DNA of 29,694 nt from Lachnospiraceae bacterium UBA7225. Its GTDB lineage: Bacteria; Bacillota; Clostridia; Lachnospirales; Lachnospiraceae. Below the pieces are notes generated by a model. It was not told where the DNA came from and searched no databases. It saw only the letters and a list, made by a program, of their open reading frames with translations. The translations under genes were made by a program, and so were the position numbers. The stretch spans positions 664 through 30,357 of the forward strand of contig DKTR01000056.1 of the NCBI GenBank assembly GCA_002473385.1, given 5' to 3'. The stretch's first letter is position 1; each line of letters starts with the position of its first letter. Shown here one piece after another: positions 14,374-22,607 of this stretch.

Positions 14374-15305
14374 GGCTGATTCTCCAATCCTTCCTCGTAT
14401 TTGTTCCGCACAAAATCATCAATCCGTGGAATCGTCACAATCGCATCGGTTCCCTCATTCTCCAGCGACTGGTAATGGATGCCGTATTCCTCGCCAAAGG
14501 TAATCTTAATCCGCGCATTCACGTTCGCCACTGCAATGCTTGTATGATTTCCCTTTTTGCTGCCGGTGTAAAGCCCGCGTGCCATCCGCTCATTCAGCTT
14601 TGAAAGCTGCGCCATATCCATGCCCGCTCCATTGTCCGAAACGATGATTACAATTTTTTTCTCCGTCATAAACAGGCGCAGCCCCAGAATGCCCTTACGG
14701 TTCACCTTTTCCAGCCCATGGATCATGGCATTTTCCACTAGCGGCTGCAGCGTCATCTTGGGAATATAATAATCGTAGATTTCCCCGCTTTCCAGATTTA
14801 TCTCCATCTCAAAACGATCCTCAAAGCGATATTTCTGGATATAGTAATAATCTCTGATATGATTCAGCTCCTCGCGGATCTTCACCAGGCTCTCCGTGTG
14901 ACTGATACAGTAGCGGAAAAACCTGGACAGGATTTCCGTCATGGCGGCAATTTCCTTCTGCCCGTCCAGCAGCGCCCGGCTGCGGATACTGTCCAGTGTA
15001 TTATACAAAAAATGCGGATTGATCTGGCTCTGCAAGGTATAAAGCTCCACGCGCTTTTTAGCCGCCGTCAGCTTGTCCGCCTCTTCCTGTTCCCACAGAA
15101 CCGCCTGTTTTCCGCTTTTTCTTTTTTTCTCCTGTATCAGGAACTCCATCACTTTCTGTTGCTGATACAAATAAAAAATATGTACGCCCTGCAGGATTGC
15201 CGCCGGCAGAAAAATCAGCACCAGCAGTCCGTGTCTGCGTGGCAGCAGCATTCCGATTGCCAGTGCGGCAAGCTCCGCCCAGGCAAAAATAATCGTCTTC
15301 TTCAT
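14370..15305 (-). CDS. Sensor histidine kinase, YesM/LytS type, with minimal sensor
   Basis: A 311-residue membrane kinase. Two hydrophobic segments (about 5-20 and 26-46) are separated only by a short PRRHG turn, so there is almost no extracellular domain. A short coiled region follows, then the His_kinase block QSQINPHFLYNTLDSIRS with the phospho-accepting His at about 98. The ATPase domain has an N box (LVENAMIHGLEK) and a G box (VSDNGAGMDM). Usual YesM kinases have a large outside sensor (total about 580 residues), so this one probably reads its signal inside the membrane or from a partner. It overlaps the response regulator gene upstream and the degenerate ABC gene downstream by 4 bases each, which makes them one coupled three-gene cassette. 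Confidence 0.92.
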   Translation of the reverse strand: MKKTIIFAWAELAALAIGMLLPRRHGLLVLIFLPAAILQGVHIFYLYQQQKVMEFLIQEKKRKSGKQAVLWEQEEADKLTAAKKRVELYTLQSQINPHFLYNTLDSIRSRALLDGQKEIAAMTEILSRFFRYCISHTESLVKIREELNHIRDYYYIQKYRFEDRFEMEINLESGEIYDYYIPKMTLQPLVENAMIHGLEKVNRKGILGLRLFMTEKKIVIIVSDNGAGMDMAQLSKLNERMARGLYTGSKKGNHTSIAVANVNARIKITFGEEYGIHYQSLENEGTDAIVTIPRIDDFVRNKYEEGLENQP

Positions 15306-16909
15306 CCATATATCTTCCTGTATTCCGTCGGCTTGATGCCGGTAGTTTTCTTAAACAGCCTGGAAAAATATTTTTCATCGGGATAGCCCACTGCTCCGGC
15401 AATTTCCTTTATGGAAAGTTTCGTACCGGCAAGCAGCTTTTCCGCCTCCTCCAGACGCACCTGTGTAAGGAATTCATTAAATCCCATATCCAGCTCTTCT
15501 TTAAACAGCTTACCAAGATATGACGTGGATACATGGCTCACGCCCGCCACCTCCTCCGCAGATAATGCCTTTGCATAATTTGCACGGATGTAGCGCACAG
15601 CTTCCCTGATCGGCTTTCCCACCCGCTGGTTAAGCTTTTTCTGTTCCTCCTGTACGTACGTTTCCAGCCTCAGATAGAGATTTTTTATCAGCAGCGGGAA
15701 CGTTTTTGCCTCAATGCAGGCATAATAGCAGTTATCCGACATTCTCTTTGTTTCTGTCTCCGGCACACTGCTTTCTACCGTATTCATAATGCAGAAAAAC
15801 AGTTCTGCCATGTCCTCCGGCGAACTGTTCGCACAGGCTGCCGCCCGCTGATACAGCTCCGAAAACAGATTTCCCAGTTCTTCCTTGCGCAGATATTTGA
15901 TACATCCCCGCAGGCGCTCCTGTTCCTCCGCACTGAGAAATTCCTGTGCACGAATGGACGGGAACCTGGAAATCTGTCCGTAATCCAGCACACCGTCCCG
16001 CATCATCACCAGCCTTCCCCACTCGGCAGCGCGCGCTTCCAGAAACGCTGCCGGAAGCTGGCTGCATCTGTCTTTTACAGTGCTGACACCGATATTGAGC
16101 CGGAAATTGCCATAGATCTCCTTTAAATTGCGCACATTGTAATACAGCGCCGAAATTCCCTCCCTTATCTGTTTCTGATATCCCGGCGCAAAATTTAACA
16201 CAATCGCATACCCGCACAGGTTCTGGTGAAAATAGTAGCGCGCCCATTTTCCAAAACAGCTCCGCATAAAAAGAATCATCTCATCGCTGAACAGTGAATT
16301 GGCATGTTCCAGAATGCCGTTGATATTGGTAATCAGACAGATTATCTGATAGCAGCCCGGCATAAATTCCGTCTGGTATACCGCATTGCACCGCTCCTCT
16401 GTCACGATATCCGGCCGCATTTCCTCTGTCCGGGTCCACAAAAGATCCTTCCAGAACTGCTCCATTCTGCTTTGCTGCTGGCTTTCCTTAAGGCGGCACA
16501 GCTCCTCCCGCTCTTTCTGATCCATATACATCTGGTCAAGCTGCCTGCAGACCTTTTCCAGAGTTTTATTGAGCTTTTCCTCATCAACCGGCTTCAGCAG
16601 ATAATCTACCACGTTCAGCGCAATAGCGCTTCTGGCATACTCAAAATGGCGATACCCGGAAATTAAAATAAACAGGCTGTCAATTCCTGCTTTTCTCGTC
16701 TCCTCAATCAGTTCTATCCCATCCAGACCCGGCATTTTTATGTCGGACAGCACAAAATCAGGGCGATGCCTGCGGATGCTCTCCAGCGTCTGCAGACCGT
16801 CACGGCATTCATCCACGATTTCAATATCATATTGTTCCCAATGTCCCAGGATTTTGATAAGCTGAAGTAGCTTCGGCTCATCATCTGCAATGATTACACG
16901 ATAACTCAA
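15302..16909 (-). CDS. Response regulator with AraC-type output (YesN-like)
   Basis: A 535-residue regulator. Residues 1-120 are a receiver domain: acidic pocket ADDEP, phosphorylation site Asp about 56 in VLSDIKMPG, and the LKPVD lysine near 106. A long middle region (about 130-420) is typical of YesN proteins and of unclear function. The last 100 residues hold two helix-turn-helix motifs of the AraC family (LSAEEVAGVSHVSTSYLGKL and IKEIAGAVGYPDEKYFSRLF). It would activate transport and catabolic genes of this cluster when phosphorylated by the adjacent kinase. The start codon is TTG, supported by AAGGAG 7-8 bases upstream; no better start lies nearby. It follows the phosphoglucomutase gene after 27 bases, so it is probably on the same transcript. 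Confidence 0.93.
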   Translation of the reverse strand: MSYRVIIADDEPKLLQLIKILGHWEQYDIEIVDECRDGLQTLESIRRHRPDFVLSDIKMPGLDGIELIEETRKAGIDSLFILISGYRHFEYARSAIALNVVDYLLKPVDEEKLNKTLEKVCRQLDQMYMDQKEREELCRLKESQQQSRMEQFWKDLLWTRTEEMRPDIVTEERCNAVYQTEFMPGCYQIICLITNINGILEHANSLFSDEMILFMRSCFGKWARYYFHQNLCGYAIVLNFAPGYQKQIREGISALYYNVRNLKEIYGNFRLNIGVSTVKDRCSQLPAAFLEARAAEWGRLVMMRDGVLDYGQISRFPSIRAQEFLSAEEQERLRGCIKYLRKEELGNLFSELYQRAAACANSSPEDMAELFFCIMNTVESSVPETETKRMSDNCYYACIEAKTFPLLIKNLYLRLETYVQEEQKKLNQRVGKPIREAVRYIRANYAKALSAEEVAGVSHVSTSYLGKLFKEELDMGFNEFLTQVRLEEAEKLLAGTKLSIKEIAGAVGYPDEKYFSRLFKKTTGIKPTEYRKIYG

Positions 16910-16936
16910 CTCTCCGCTCCTTATCTTCAGATGTTT

Positions 16937-17569
16937 TTATGTCAGCTCCAGCAGCTCACTGAAGTGCCCGATTTTTACATCCGCTTTTTCATAGCCGGAT
17001 GCCTCTCCAATTCCGACCGCTTTCATACCTGCCGCTTTCGCCGCATCTATTCCTGCGCGCGCATCCTCCACCACATAACATTCCTGCGGACATACGCCAA
17101 GGTATTCACCCGCCTTTACAAATACCTCCGGATCAGGCTTGGAATGCGTGATATTGTTTCCATCGGAGATAGCGTCAAATGCACCGGTGAGCGCCACCCG
17201 CTCCAGAATAAAGCGGGCATTTTTGCTGGAAGAGCCGAGTGCCAGCTTATAGCCCTTTTCGCGGAGCCCAGCAAGCGTCTCCCGCACCTCTGCCGATACA
17301 TCCAGCGGTGTCATACCTGCCAGCAGCTTCCGGTAGCTGCGGTTTTTCTGCTCCATCAGCTCCGCCTTTTTCTGCCTGGAAAGCTGCGGTCCCCCATAAC
17401 GCTCCAAAATAATCTCCAGACTCTCCGCCCGGCTCACTCCGCGCAGCCGGTTATTGATTTCTTTATCAAAGTAAATGCCCATCTGATCTGCCAGCTCCTT
17501 CCACGCCTCATAATGAAACTGATCCGTGAACACAAGCACCCCGTCCAAGTCAAAAATAAATGCTTTCAT
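16937..17569 (-). CDS. pgmB: Beta-phosphoglucomutase (HAD superfamily)
   Basis: A 210-residue HAD phosphotransferase of normal PgmB length. The DxD pair is FDLDGVL: Asp7 is the nucleophile and Asp9 the acid/base. The cap-domain block LRGVSRAESLEIIL matches the beta-PGM family motif. GSSSKN, then VVEDARAGIDAAKAAGM complete the core. It would turn beta-glucose 1-phosphate into glucose 6-phosphate. That substrate normally comes from an inverting disaccharide phosphorylase (maltose, trehalose or kojibiose type), and none is present in this window. The start at 17569 is chosen over an upstream in-frame codon because AAGGAG lies 7 bases before it and it overlaps the UbiX stop as ATGA. Its place in this operon links glucose metabolism to phenolic-acid release. 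Other HAD sugar phosphatases are less likely. Confidence 0.87.
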   Translation of the reverse strand: MKAFIFDLDGVLVFTDQFHYEAWKELADQMGIYFDKEINNRLRGVSRAESLEIILERYGGPQLSRQKKAELMEQKNRSYRKLLAGMTPLDVSAEVRETLAGLREKGYKLALGSSSKNARFILERVALTGAFDAISDGNNITHSKPDPEVFVKAGEYLGVCPQECYVVEDARAGIDAAKAAGMKAVGIGEASGYEKADVKIGHFSELLELT

Positions 17570-18135
17570 TGTTCCACTCCTTCCCATCGCCGGAAACCTT
17601 CTGACGGTATTCCGAACTGCTGCAGGATTTTCCCCACGACGTGGTCTGTACAGTCCTCCACCGTTTCCGGCTGGTTGTAATACGACAGCATCGGCGGCAG
17701 AATTACCGCTCCCATCTGGCTGAGCTCATACATGTTGCGCAGATGTATCGTGCCAAGCGGGCACTCCCGCGCCACCAGCACAAGTTTCCGGCGCTCCTTT
17801 AAGGCAACATCCGCCACACGCAGGAGCAGATTGTCGCTATAGCCGCTGTGAATTCCGGCGAGCGTTTTCATACTGCACGGGACAATCACCATACCCATGC
17901 TCTCCCAGCTCCCGCTCGCTGGCGCAGCCCCGATATTCTGGTTGTCATAGACTACATCCGCCAGAGAACAGAGCTGCTCCTCCGTCAGGAGGCTTTCTGC
18001 TTTTAAAGTCAGACACGCTCCGCGCGTATAAATCAGATGTGTCTCAATTTCCGGTATGCTTTTCAACTGCCGCAGCAGCCCGGTAGCGAGCGGGATACCC
18101 GTCGCCCCGCTGATACCTACGATCAAGCGTCTCAT
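17566..18135 (-). CDS. ubiX: UbiX-type flavin prenyltransferase (LpdB-like)
   Basis: A 189-residue flavoprotein. It begins with the UbiX FMN-binding motif IVGISGATGIPLATGLL and carries PCSMKTLAGIHSGYSDNLLLR near residue 88. KERRKLVLVARECPLGTIHL follows, then a C-terminal ILPPMLSYYNQPETVED. It joins a dimethylallyl group to FMN and so makes the prenylated FMN cofactor required by UbiD decarboxylases. The UbiD partner is immediately upstream, 80 bases away. Length and pairing match LpdB, which together with LpdC forms gallate decarboxylase in Lactobacillus plantarum. A separate third subunit like LpdD is not seen in this window. AAGGAG lies 7 bases before the ATG. Confidence 0.93.
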   Translation of the reverse strand: MRRLIVGISGATGIPLATGLLRQLKSIPEIETHLIYTRGACLTLKAESLLTEEQLCSLADVVYDNQNIGAAPASGSWESMGMVIVPCSMKTLAGIHSGYSDNLLLRVADVALKERRKLVLVARECPLGTIHLRNMYELSQMGAVILPPMLSYYNQPETVEDCTDHVVGKILQQFGIPSEGFRRWEGVEQ

Positions 18136-18162
18136 GCTGTCTCTCCTTTCCTGTCAGCCGCA

Positions 18163-18178
18163 CAGCGTCCGGACACTG
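18163..18178. other. 16-base palindrome between ubiD and ubiX
   Basis: CAGCGTCC/GGACACTG is symmetric apart from one G-T wobble pair. It lies in the 80-base gap before ubiX. It could be an operator or a small RNA hairpin; no function is shown. Confidence 0.3.
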
Positions 18179-18215
18179 AAAGAGCTCTTACCTCTGAAGT
18201 GCGGCATCTGTTTCG

Positions 18216-19688
18216 TTACATAAGCTCCGGCAGCCACTTTTCCTGATCAACCTCCATGAATTTTGCTCTTTCAAAGCGATCCTTCTGGTCAAAGGGCACC
18301 GTGCAGTCAAAAATCGCCTTGCATGCCACACCGGTACCGCGGATGTGACCGGAATATGCCGGATTGTTGGACGGATCGAGCGGATGGCACTGTACGCCCG
18401 GAATTAGCACCAGATCAGTGTCCGCCTGGAAGCGCGTGGTCATCGCCCAGAGCACATCCTTCATATCAAAGCAGTCCACATCCTCATCCACAAGAAATAC
18501 ATGCTTCAGTTCCGCAAAGGCGGAAAATGCCAGCAGCGCTGCCTGCCGCTGCCGCCCCTCATCCGAGGGAATGGATTTCTTAAATTGCAGGACAGCTATA
18601 TATTTCCCGCCGCCGCTGGATGCACAATAAACGTTTAATACCTTCCCCGGCATCGCCTTCTCTATCATCTGCAGAATGCTCGCTTCCGTGGGAATCCCCG
18701 CCATGGAAACGTGTTCCTCGCTCGGTCCGATGCAGGTCTGCATAATCGGATTTCTGCGCGTCGTTACCGCTTTTACTTTAATGATTGGAAGCTCCGGATT
18801 TGCCGGACCGCAGTATCCCGGGAACTCCGGCATTGCCTTTCCGGTATTTGAATTCTGATCTTCACGCACACGCACATACGGGAGAATCTCTCCCTCAATC
18901 ACATACTCCGCATTCGCGATCGCCTTTTCAGGGATGGTGAGACACTGCACCATTTCTACCGGCGTCTTGCGGATAGCACCTGCCGCCTGCAGCTCATCAT
19001 AGCCGAGCGGTGTTGTGGGCGGCTCAAAGCAGGAGGCAATCTCGATTGCCGGATCTACGCCGATACTGATGGAGATTGGCAGCGGCTGTCCTGCCGCCTC
19101 CGCCAGCTCGCGGAAATAACCGATATGTCTCGCTCCCGGCTGCAGGAAAATAGAAATCTCGTCCTTTGACTGCAAGCACATCCGATGGATTGTCACGTCG
19201 GAATCCCCGGTCTGCGGATTGGAAGCATAACACATTCCCAGCGTAATGTAAGGACCGGCATCCTCCGGCGTGTTGGTCGGCGCCGGGATCAGCTTGCGGA
19301 TATCAAACCCCTCTTCGGTCACATAATGTACGATTTCCTGGCACTTTGCCTGCTCATTGGGAATCACAACCGGCTTCACCGGATTCGCCACGCTGTCCTT
19401 CAAAAGAAAGCCCAGTTTTTTGGGATCGCAGTCCAAAAGATAACCCACGCGCGTCCGGCTTGCCAGCAGCCCGATGGCAACACGCACCCCCGGGTGTCCT
19501 TTTACATTGTTGAAAATCATTGCCGGACCTTCCTTTGTCGGGCGCCGCACCGTGCCGCCCGCCCCGACATGCCGGTACACGCCGGATAATTCTCCCATCG
19601 GATCTACCTCTGTATCTGTCTGCACAAGCTGTCCCGGTATACTCTCCAGCAGCGCCAGCGCAGAGCGCAGGTCATTTACCTTTGCCAC
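18216..19688 (-). CDS. lpdC: UbiD-family decarboxylase, probable gallate decarboxylase (LpdC-like)
   Basis: A 490-residue UbiD enzyme, the same length I recall for L. plantarum LpdC. Conserved stretches shared with that enzyme, from memory, include AELSGVYRHVGAGGTV-like N-terminal sequence (here GELSGVYRHVGAGGTV), GPAMIFNNVKGHPG, AAPTNTPEDAGPYIT-like sequence, FEPPTTPLGYDELQ, GKAMPEFPGY, PSEEHVSMAGIPTEA and RQAALLAFSAFAELK. With prenylated FMN it removes the carboxyl group of gallate (giving pyrogallol) or of protocatechuate (giving catechol). Gallate is favoured because a tannase-like gene is in the same cluster. The start is GTG, with GGGAG 8 bases upstream. It is cytoplasmic. Specificity between hydroxybenzoates cannot be proven by reading. 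Confidence 0.88.
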   Translation of the reverse strand: MAKVNDLRSALALLESIPGQLVQTDTEVDPMGELSGVYRHVGAGGTVRRPTKEGPAMIFNNVKGHPGVRVAIGLLASRTRVGYLLDCDPKKLGFLLKDSVANPVKPVVIPNEQAKCQEIVHYVTEEGFDIRKLIPAPTNTPEDAGPYITLGMCYASNPQTGDSDVTIHRMCLQSKDEISIFLQPGARHIGYFRELAEAAGQPLPISISIGVDPAIEIASCFEPPTTPLGYDELQAAGAIRKTPVEMVQCLTIPEKAIANAEYVIEGEILPYVRVREDQNSNTGKAMPEFPGYCGPANPELPIIKVKAVTTRRNPIMQTCIGPSEEHVSMAGIPTEASILQMIEKAMPGKVLNVYCASSGGGKYIAVLQFKKSIPSDEGRQRQAALLAFSAFAELKHVFLVDEDVDCFDMKDVLWAMTTRFQADTDLVLIPGVQCHPLDPSNNPAYSGHIRGTGVACKAIFDCTVPFDQKDRFERAKFMEVDQEKWLPELM

Positions 19689-19715
19689 TTTCCTCTCTCC
19701 CTTCGTTCATCATGT

Positions 19716-19803
19716 GATGTTGGGGCAAAAGCACCTGCCCCCATAATGCCTTCGGATTTTTCCGCGCCAAGCGTGAAACACATGACCTTTTACCCCTGAC
19801 ATT
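19716..19803. repeat. Fold-back sequence with imperfect terminal inverted repeats
   Basis: The ends match as imperfect inverted repeats: GATGTTGGGGCAAAAGCACC at the left and, read inward on the other strand, AATGTCAGGGGTAAAAGGTC at the right. Inside are a GGGGCA/TGCCCC hairpin and a CGGA/TCCG hairpin. It fills the gap between the GH3 and ubiD genes and touches the GH3 stop. It may be a small dispersed element (REP- or MITE-like) or a regulatory hairpin. No second copy is visible in this window. Confidence 0.45.
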
Positions 19804-19804
19804 A

Positions 19805-21535
19805 TCATATTTTTGTATCCGGCAGTCCGCAGAATGCATCCACCGGACTGATGCCTTTAAATTCGCTCTCTCCCGTAAGCTTCTCCACTACCGCCTCAAT
19901 GGTCACCTTCGTCGCCGTATAGGCGTTAATGTATGTCTTTACACGCGGTACATCCTGTAATAAGTACGGATTTGCCAGCGACACAAAGATGCAATCCTCC
20001 TCATTCAGAAAACGCGGAGTATCCAGCGCATGCTTCGGGCACCAGTCGATGCGCACCGTCGTCTGGTTGCTCGCCTGCTCATAATTTGCCAGGTAGAGTG
20101 TCAGGCGGTCCTTTGGCAGATCCGCGCACCCATGCAGTTCATCCGCAAACGGCTGATAATGCTCCACCGCAAAGCCACGCTTCTTTAGCAGCTCCATCGC
20201 CGTCTCCGCCAGGCTGCCGCCCGGGATTTCATCCCTGCCAAGGGTGATTAGACGAATCCGCGGATATTTCTCCCTCATGACCGGGAGCACCTGCGGAGCA
20301 AGATTTTTCACCAGCGTAACAGCTTTGTCCGCACATTCCCGGTGCCACTCTGCTGCCTGCGCCAGAATCCCATCCTGCACGCCCGCACATTCTGCCGCGC
20401 TGTGCTCCGGTGCGTTTCCGGCGCATGCTCCGTTTCCATCTGCGTTTCGTCCGTCGCACGCCCCGCTTCCGTCCGCGCCGCACACCTTCGCCTTCAGAGC
20501 AAGGATTCTTGTGACGGCCTCATCCAGACGCTCCTGTGTCAGCAGACCGTTTTTCAGTCCCTCGAGAATGTAGGAATAGTCCTCATACAGATTGGTGTTG
20601 AATACGATCATATCGCAGCCCGCCATGATAGAAGCCGGGATTGCCCTCCCGCGCTCCATCGCCATGCAATAGCCGCCCATGATGGTCGCATCGGTCGTAA
20701 TGACACCATTAAATCCAAATCTTTCGCGCAGCACACCTGTCAGAAGCTCGCGGCTTTGCGATGCCGGCAGGCATTCTGCAAAGGTAAGCTTTGGATTAAT
20801 TTCCATCTCCACCGCTGGCTGCACAATATGCCCGGCCATAATACTCATCAGGTCGTGTTCAATCAGGTTCTGATAAATCATTCCATAAGAATCGTACCAC
20901 TCCTTTGCCGGAAGGCTGTTATAAGTGGGATGCAGATGATGGTCGCGATAGTCCACGCCATCTCCCGGAAAATGCTTCGCGCATGCCGCAACGCCGCATT
21001 TCTGCATCGTTTCCACGTAAAGCTGCGTATTTTTCTTCACTGCTTCCGCGTCGCTTCCGTAAGTGCGGACATTGGTGATCGGATTTAAATAATTCCGGTC
21101 AATATCACAAACCGGAGAGAATGTCCAGTTCACGCCCACGCTTTTTCCTTCCGCCGCGCAGACCTGCCCGAACTTTTCCACCATACTGTCGTCACCGGCC
21201 GCGCCCACCATCATCGGAAATCCGAAGAGGGTTCCGTCGGTGGTCGCCCCGGCTCCGCCTTCTTCCAGATTCGCCGCCTTCAGAAGCGGCACTGCAGCCA
21301 CCTCATCCAGAAGCCGGTAATTTTCACGAATCTCCGCTGCCGGAGCCGGGCGGAACAGGATGCCGCCTACCCGGCCCTCTGCCACCAGCTTTTGCAGCTC
21401 GTCCTTTCCATAATCTCCGCCCATCACACAGAAAAGCTGTCCAGCCTTTTCCTCCGTCGTCAGACGCGCCAGCGTATCTTCTACCCAGCGGATCTGTTCC
21501 TCATTTAAATAAAACGGTCTCTTCGCTAAATCCAT
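19805..21535 (-). CDS. GH3 glycosidase, NagZ-like with C-terminal domain
   Basis: A 576-residue family 3 enzyme in the normal domain order. The barrel (about 1-340) contains the NagZ-type loop KHFPGDG with a following DHH (the catalytic His region in this subgroup) and FNGVITTDATIMGG with the nucleophile Asp. The C-terminal sandwich-like domain runs from about 400 to the end. Between them is a low-complexity Gly/Ala/Asp/Cys tract (DNA 20370-20490) not expected in the family. The start is MDLAKRPF at 21535, because AAGGGG lies 10 bases upstream; an in-frame ATG 54 bases earlier lacks support. No signal peptide, so cytoplasmic. Substrate could be a beta-N-acetylglucosaminide or a beta-glucoside; in this cluster a glucoside of a phenolic compound fits best, but that is inference. 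Confidence 0.85.
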   Translation of the reverse strand: MDLAKRPFYLNEEQIRWVEDTLARLTTEEKAGQLFCVMGGDYGKDELQKLVAEGRVGGILFRPAPAAEIRENYRLLDEVAAVPLLKAANLEEGGAGATTDGTLFGFPMMVGAAGDDSMVEKFGQVCAAEGKSVGVNWTFSPVCDIDRNYLNPITNVRTYGSDAEAVKKNTQLYVETMQKCGVAACAKHFPGDGVDYRDHHLHPTYNSLPAKEWYDSYGMIYQNLIEHDLMSIMAGHIVQPAVEMEINPKLTFAECLPASQSRELLTGVLRERFGFNGVITTDATIMGGYCMAMERGRAIPASIMAGCDMIVFNTNLYEDYSYILEGLKNGLLTQERLDEAVTRILALKAKVCGADGSGACDGRNADGNGACAGNAPEHSAAECAGVQDGILAQAAEWHRECADKAVTLVKNLAPQVLPVMREKYPRIRLITLGRDEIPGGSLAETAMELLKKRGFAVEHYQPFADELHGCADLPKDRLTLYLANYEQASNQTTVRIDWCPKHALDTPRFLNEEDCIFVSLANPYLLQDVPRVKTYINAYTATKVTIEAVVEKLTGESEFKGISPVDAFCGLPDTKI

Positions 21536-21605
21536 CGTACTGTATCCCCTTTTATATGCTGCCTTTTCCCTCTGATCCCCGCGCCGCATCGCAGGCGGTT
21601 TTGTT

Positions 21606-22565
21606 TTATTTCATCACTCCATCCAGAAAGGCAATCACTTCTGCCAGATTTTCTTCCGTATAAAACTGTGCATCCTCATGATCCGCCCCTTCCAGAATCC
21701 CGAACATAACATTTTCCTCTCCGATTGTCTCCTGCAGGCGGACGGCAAAATTCTCAGACTGCGTGTACGGCACACGCTGGTCGGAATCTCCCACCTGTAT
21801 CCATGCCTTCAATGTAAAATCTTCCGGCAATGCCTCCCGATAGGTCTCCCAGTAGGTTGTGCAGGTTGTCTCCTCGTCCGCTGCCACTGCCTTTCCGATA
21901 AATTTACTCTCAAAAGAGCCTTCAGAATCAGTATTTACCGAATTGCCAAGCGCCTCCGCTTCTCTCTGCATCGTGAAAAATTCCACTGGTCCGTAGAAAT
22001 CCACCAGTGCCGTCACCGCAGAGGATTCTTCCGCATTGTCTGCCACATCTCCATCCAGCGTCTCCACCTCCGGCGTCAGCGCTGTCATCAGACTAAGATA
22101 AGCGCCCGCCGATTCGCCCCAGACTGCAATGTGCTCCCCATCAAATCCGTAAGTATCTGCACTGGCACGCACAAACCGGACAGCCGCCTTTACATCGGCA
22201 AGCGCCGCTGGAAACACAGCATCCGCAGATTTACGGTAATCCACGCTTACGACTGCATAGCCGTTCGCAGTTCCGGCTTCAATGACCGGCTGCAGAATTC
22301 CCATCTTCTGATCGCCAAACATAAACCCGCCGCCATGCACCAGCACAATCACCGGGAAATCACCTTCTCCCTCCGGGAGATAAATATCGCAGATCTGCGA
22401 TGCAGATTCCGACGCATACGCCACGCTGTCATAGTCCGCCTCTACCCCGACTCCTGCCATAGGTCCGTTCATTCCTCCCTGCGGCAGCTCTTCGGCTCCG
22501 GCGGAAAATCCCATTGCCGCCGTCAGCGCCAGCGCCGCCGCAAACATTTTTCCTTTTTTACCCAT
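21606..22565 (-). CDS. Secreted alpha/beta-hydrolase esterase
   Basis: A 319-residue serine esterase of the HSL/BD-FAE-like group. It starts with a signal peptide (basic MGKKGKM, hydrophobic core, likely cut after SAGA). Then come the oxyanion motif VHGGGFMFGD (about 76-85) and the nucleophile Ser at about 152 in GESAGAYLS. The acid Asp is in VGDSDQRVPY and the His is in EGADHED near the C-terminus. The start is the ATG at 22565 with AGGAGG 6 bases upstream; an adjacent ATG at 22568 is also possible. It would cut acyl, feruloyl or galloyl esters outside the cell. It is the only exported hydrolase in this window, placed between the tannase-like and GH3 genes. Confidence 0.88.
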   Translation of the reverse strand: MGKKGKMFAAALALTAAMGFSAGAEELPQGGMNGPMAGVGVEADYDSVAYASESASQICDIYLPEGEGDFPVIVLVHGGGFMFGDQKMGILQPVIEAGTANGYAVVSVDYRKSADAVFPAALADVKAAVRFVRASADTYGFDGEHIAVWGESAGAYLSLMTALTPEVETLDGDVADNAEESSAVTALVDFYGPVEFFTMQREAEALGNSVNTDSEGSFESKFIGKAVAADEETTCTTYWETYREALPEDFTLKAWIQVGDSDQRVPYTQSENFAVRLQETIGEENVMFGILEGADHEDAQFYTEENLAEVIAFLDGVMK

Positions 22566-22607
22566 CATTGTCCTCCTTTTTTGCGGGAACATTTCCGTAT
22601 CTGCCTT

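Noticed and set aside
16931..17680. A 249-codon plus-strand open frame
   Set aside because: It is antisense to pgmB and ubiX, both firmly identified. No domain or ribosome binding site supports it.
20370..20490. A tandem DNA repeat or CRISPR-like array in the GH3 gene
   Set aside because: Repetition is at the amino-acid composition level; units are short and irregular, with no spacer pattern.
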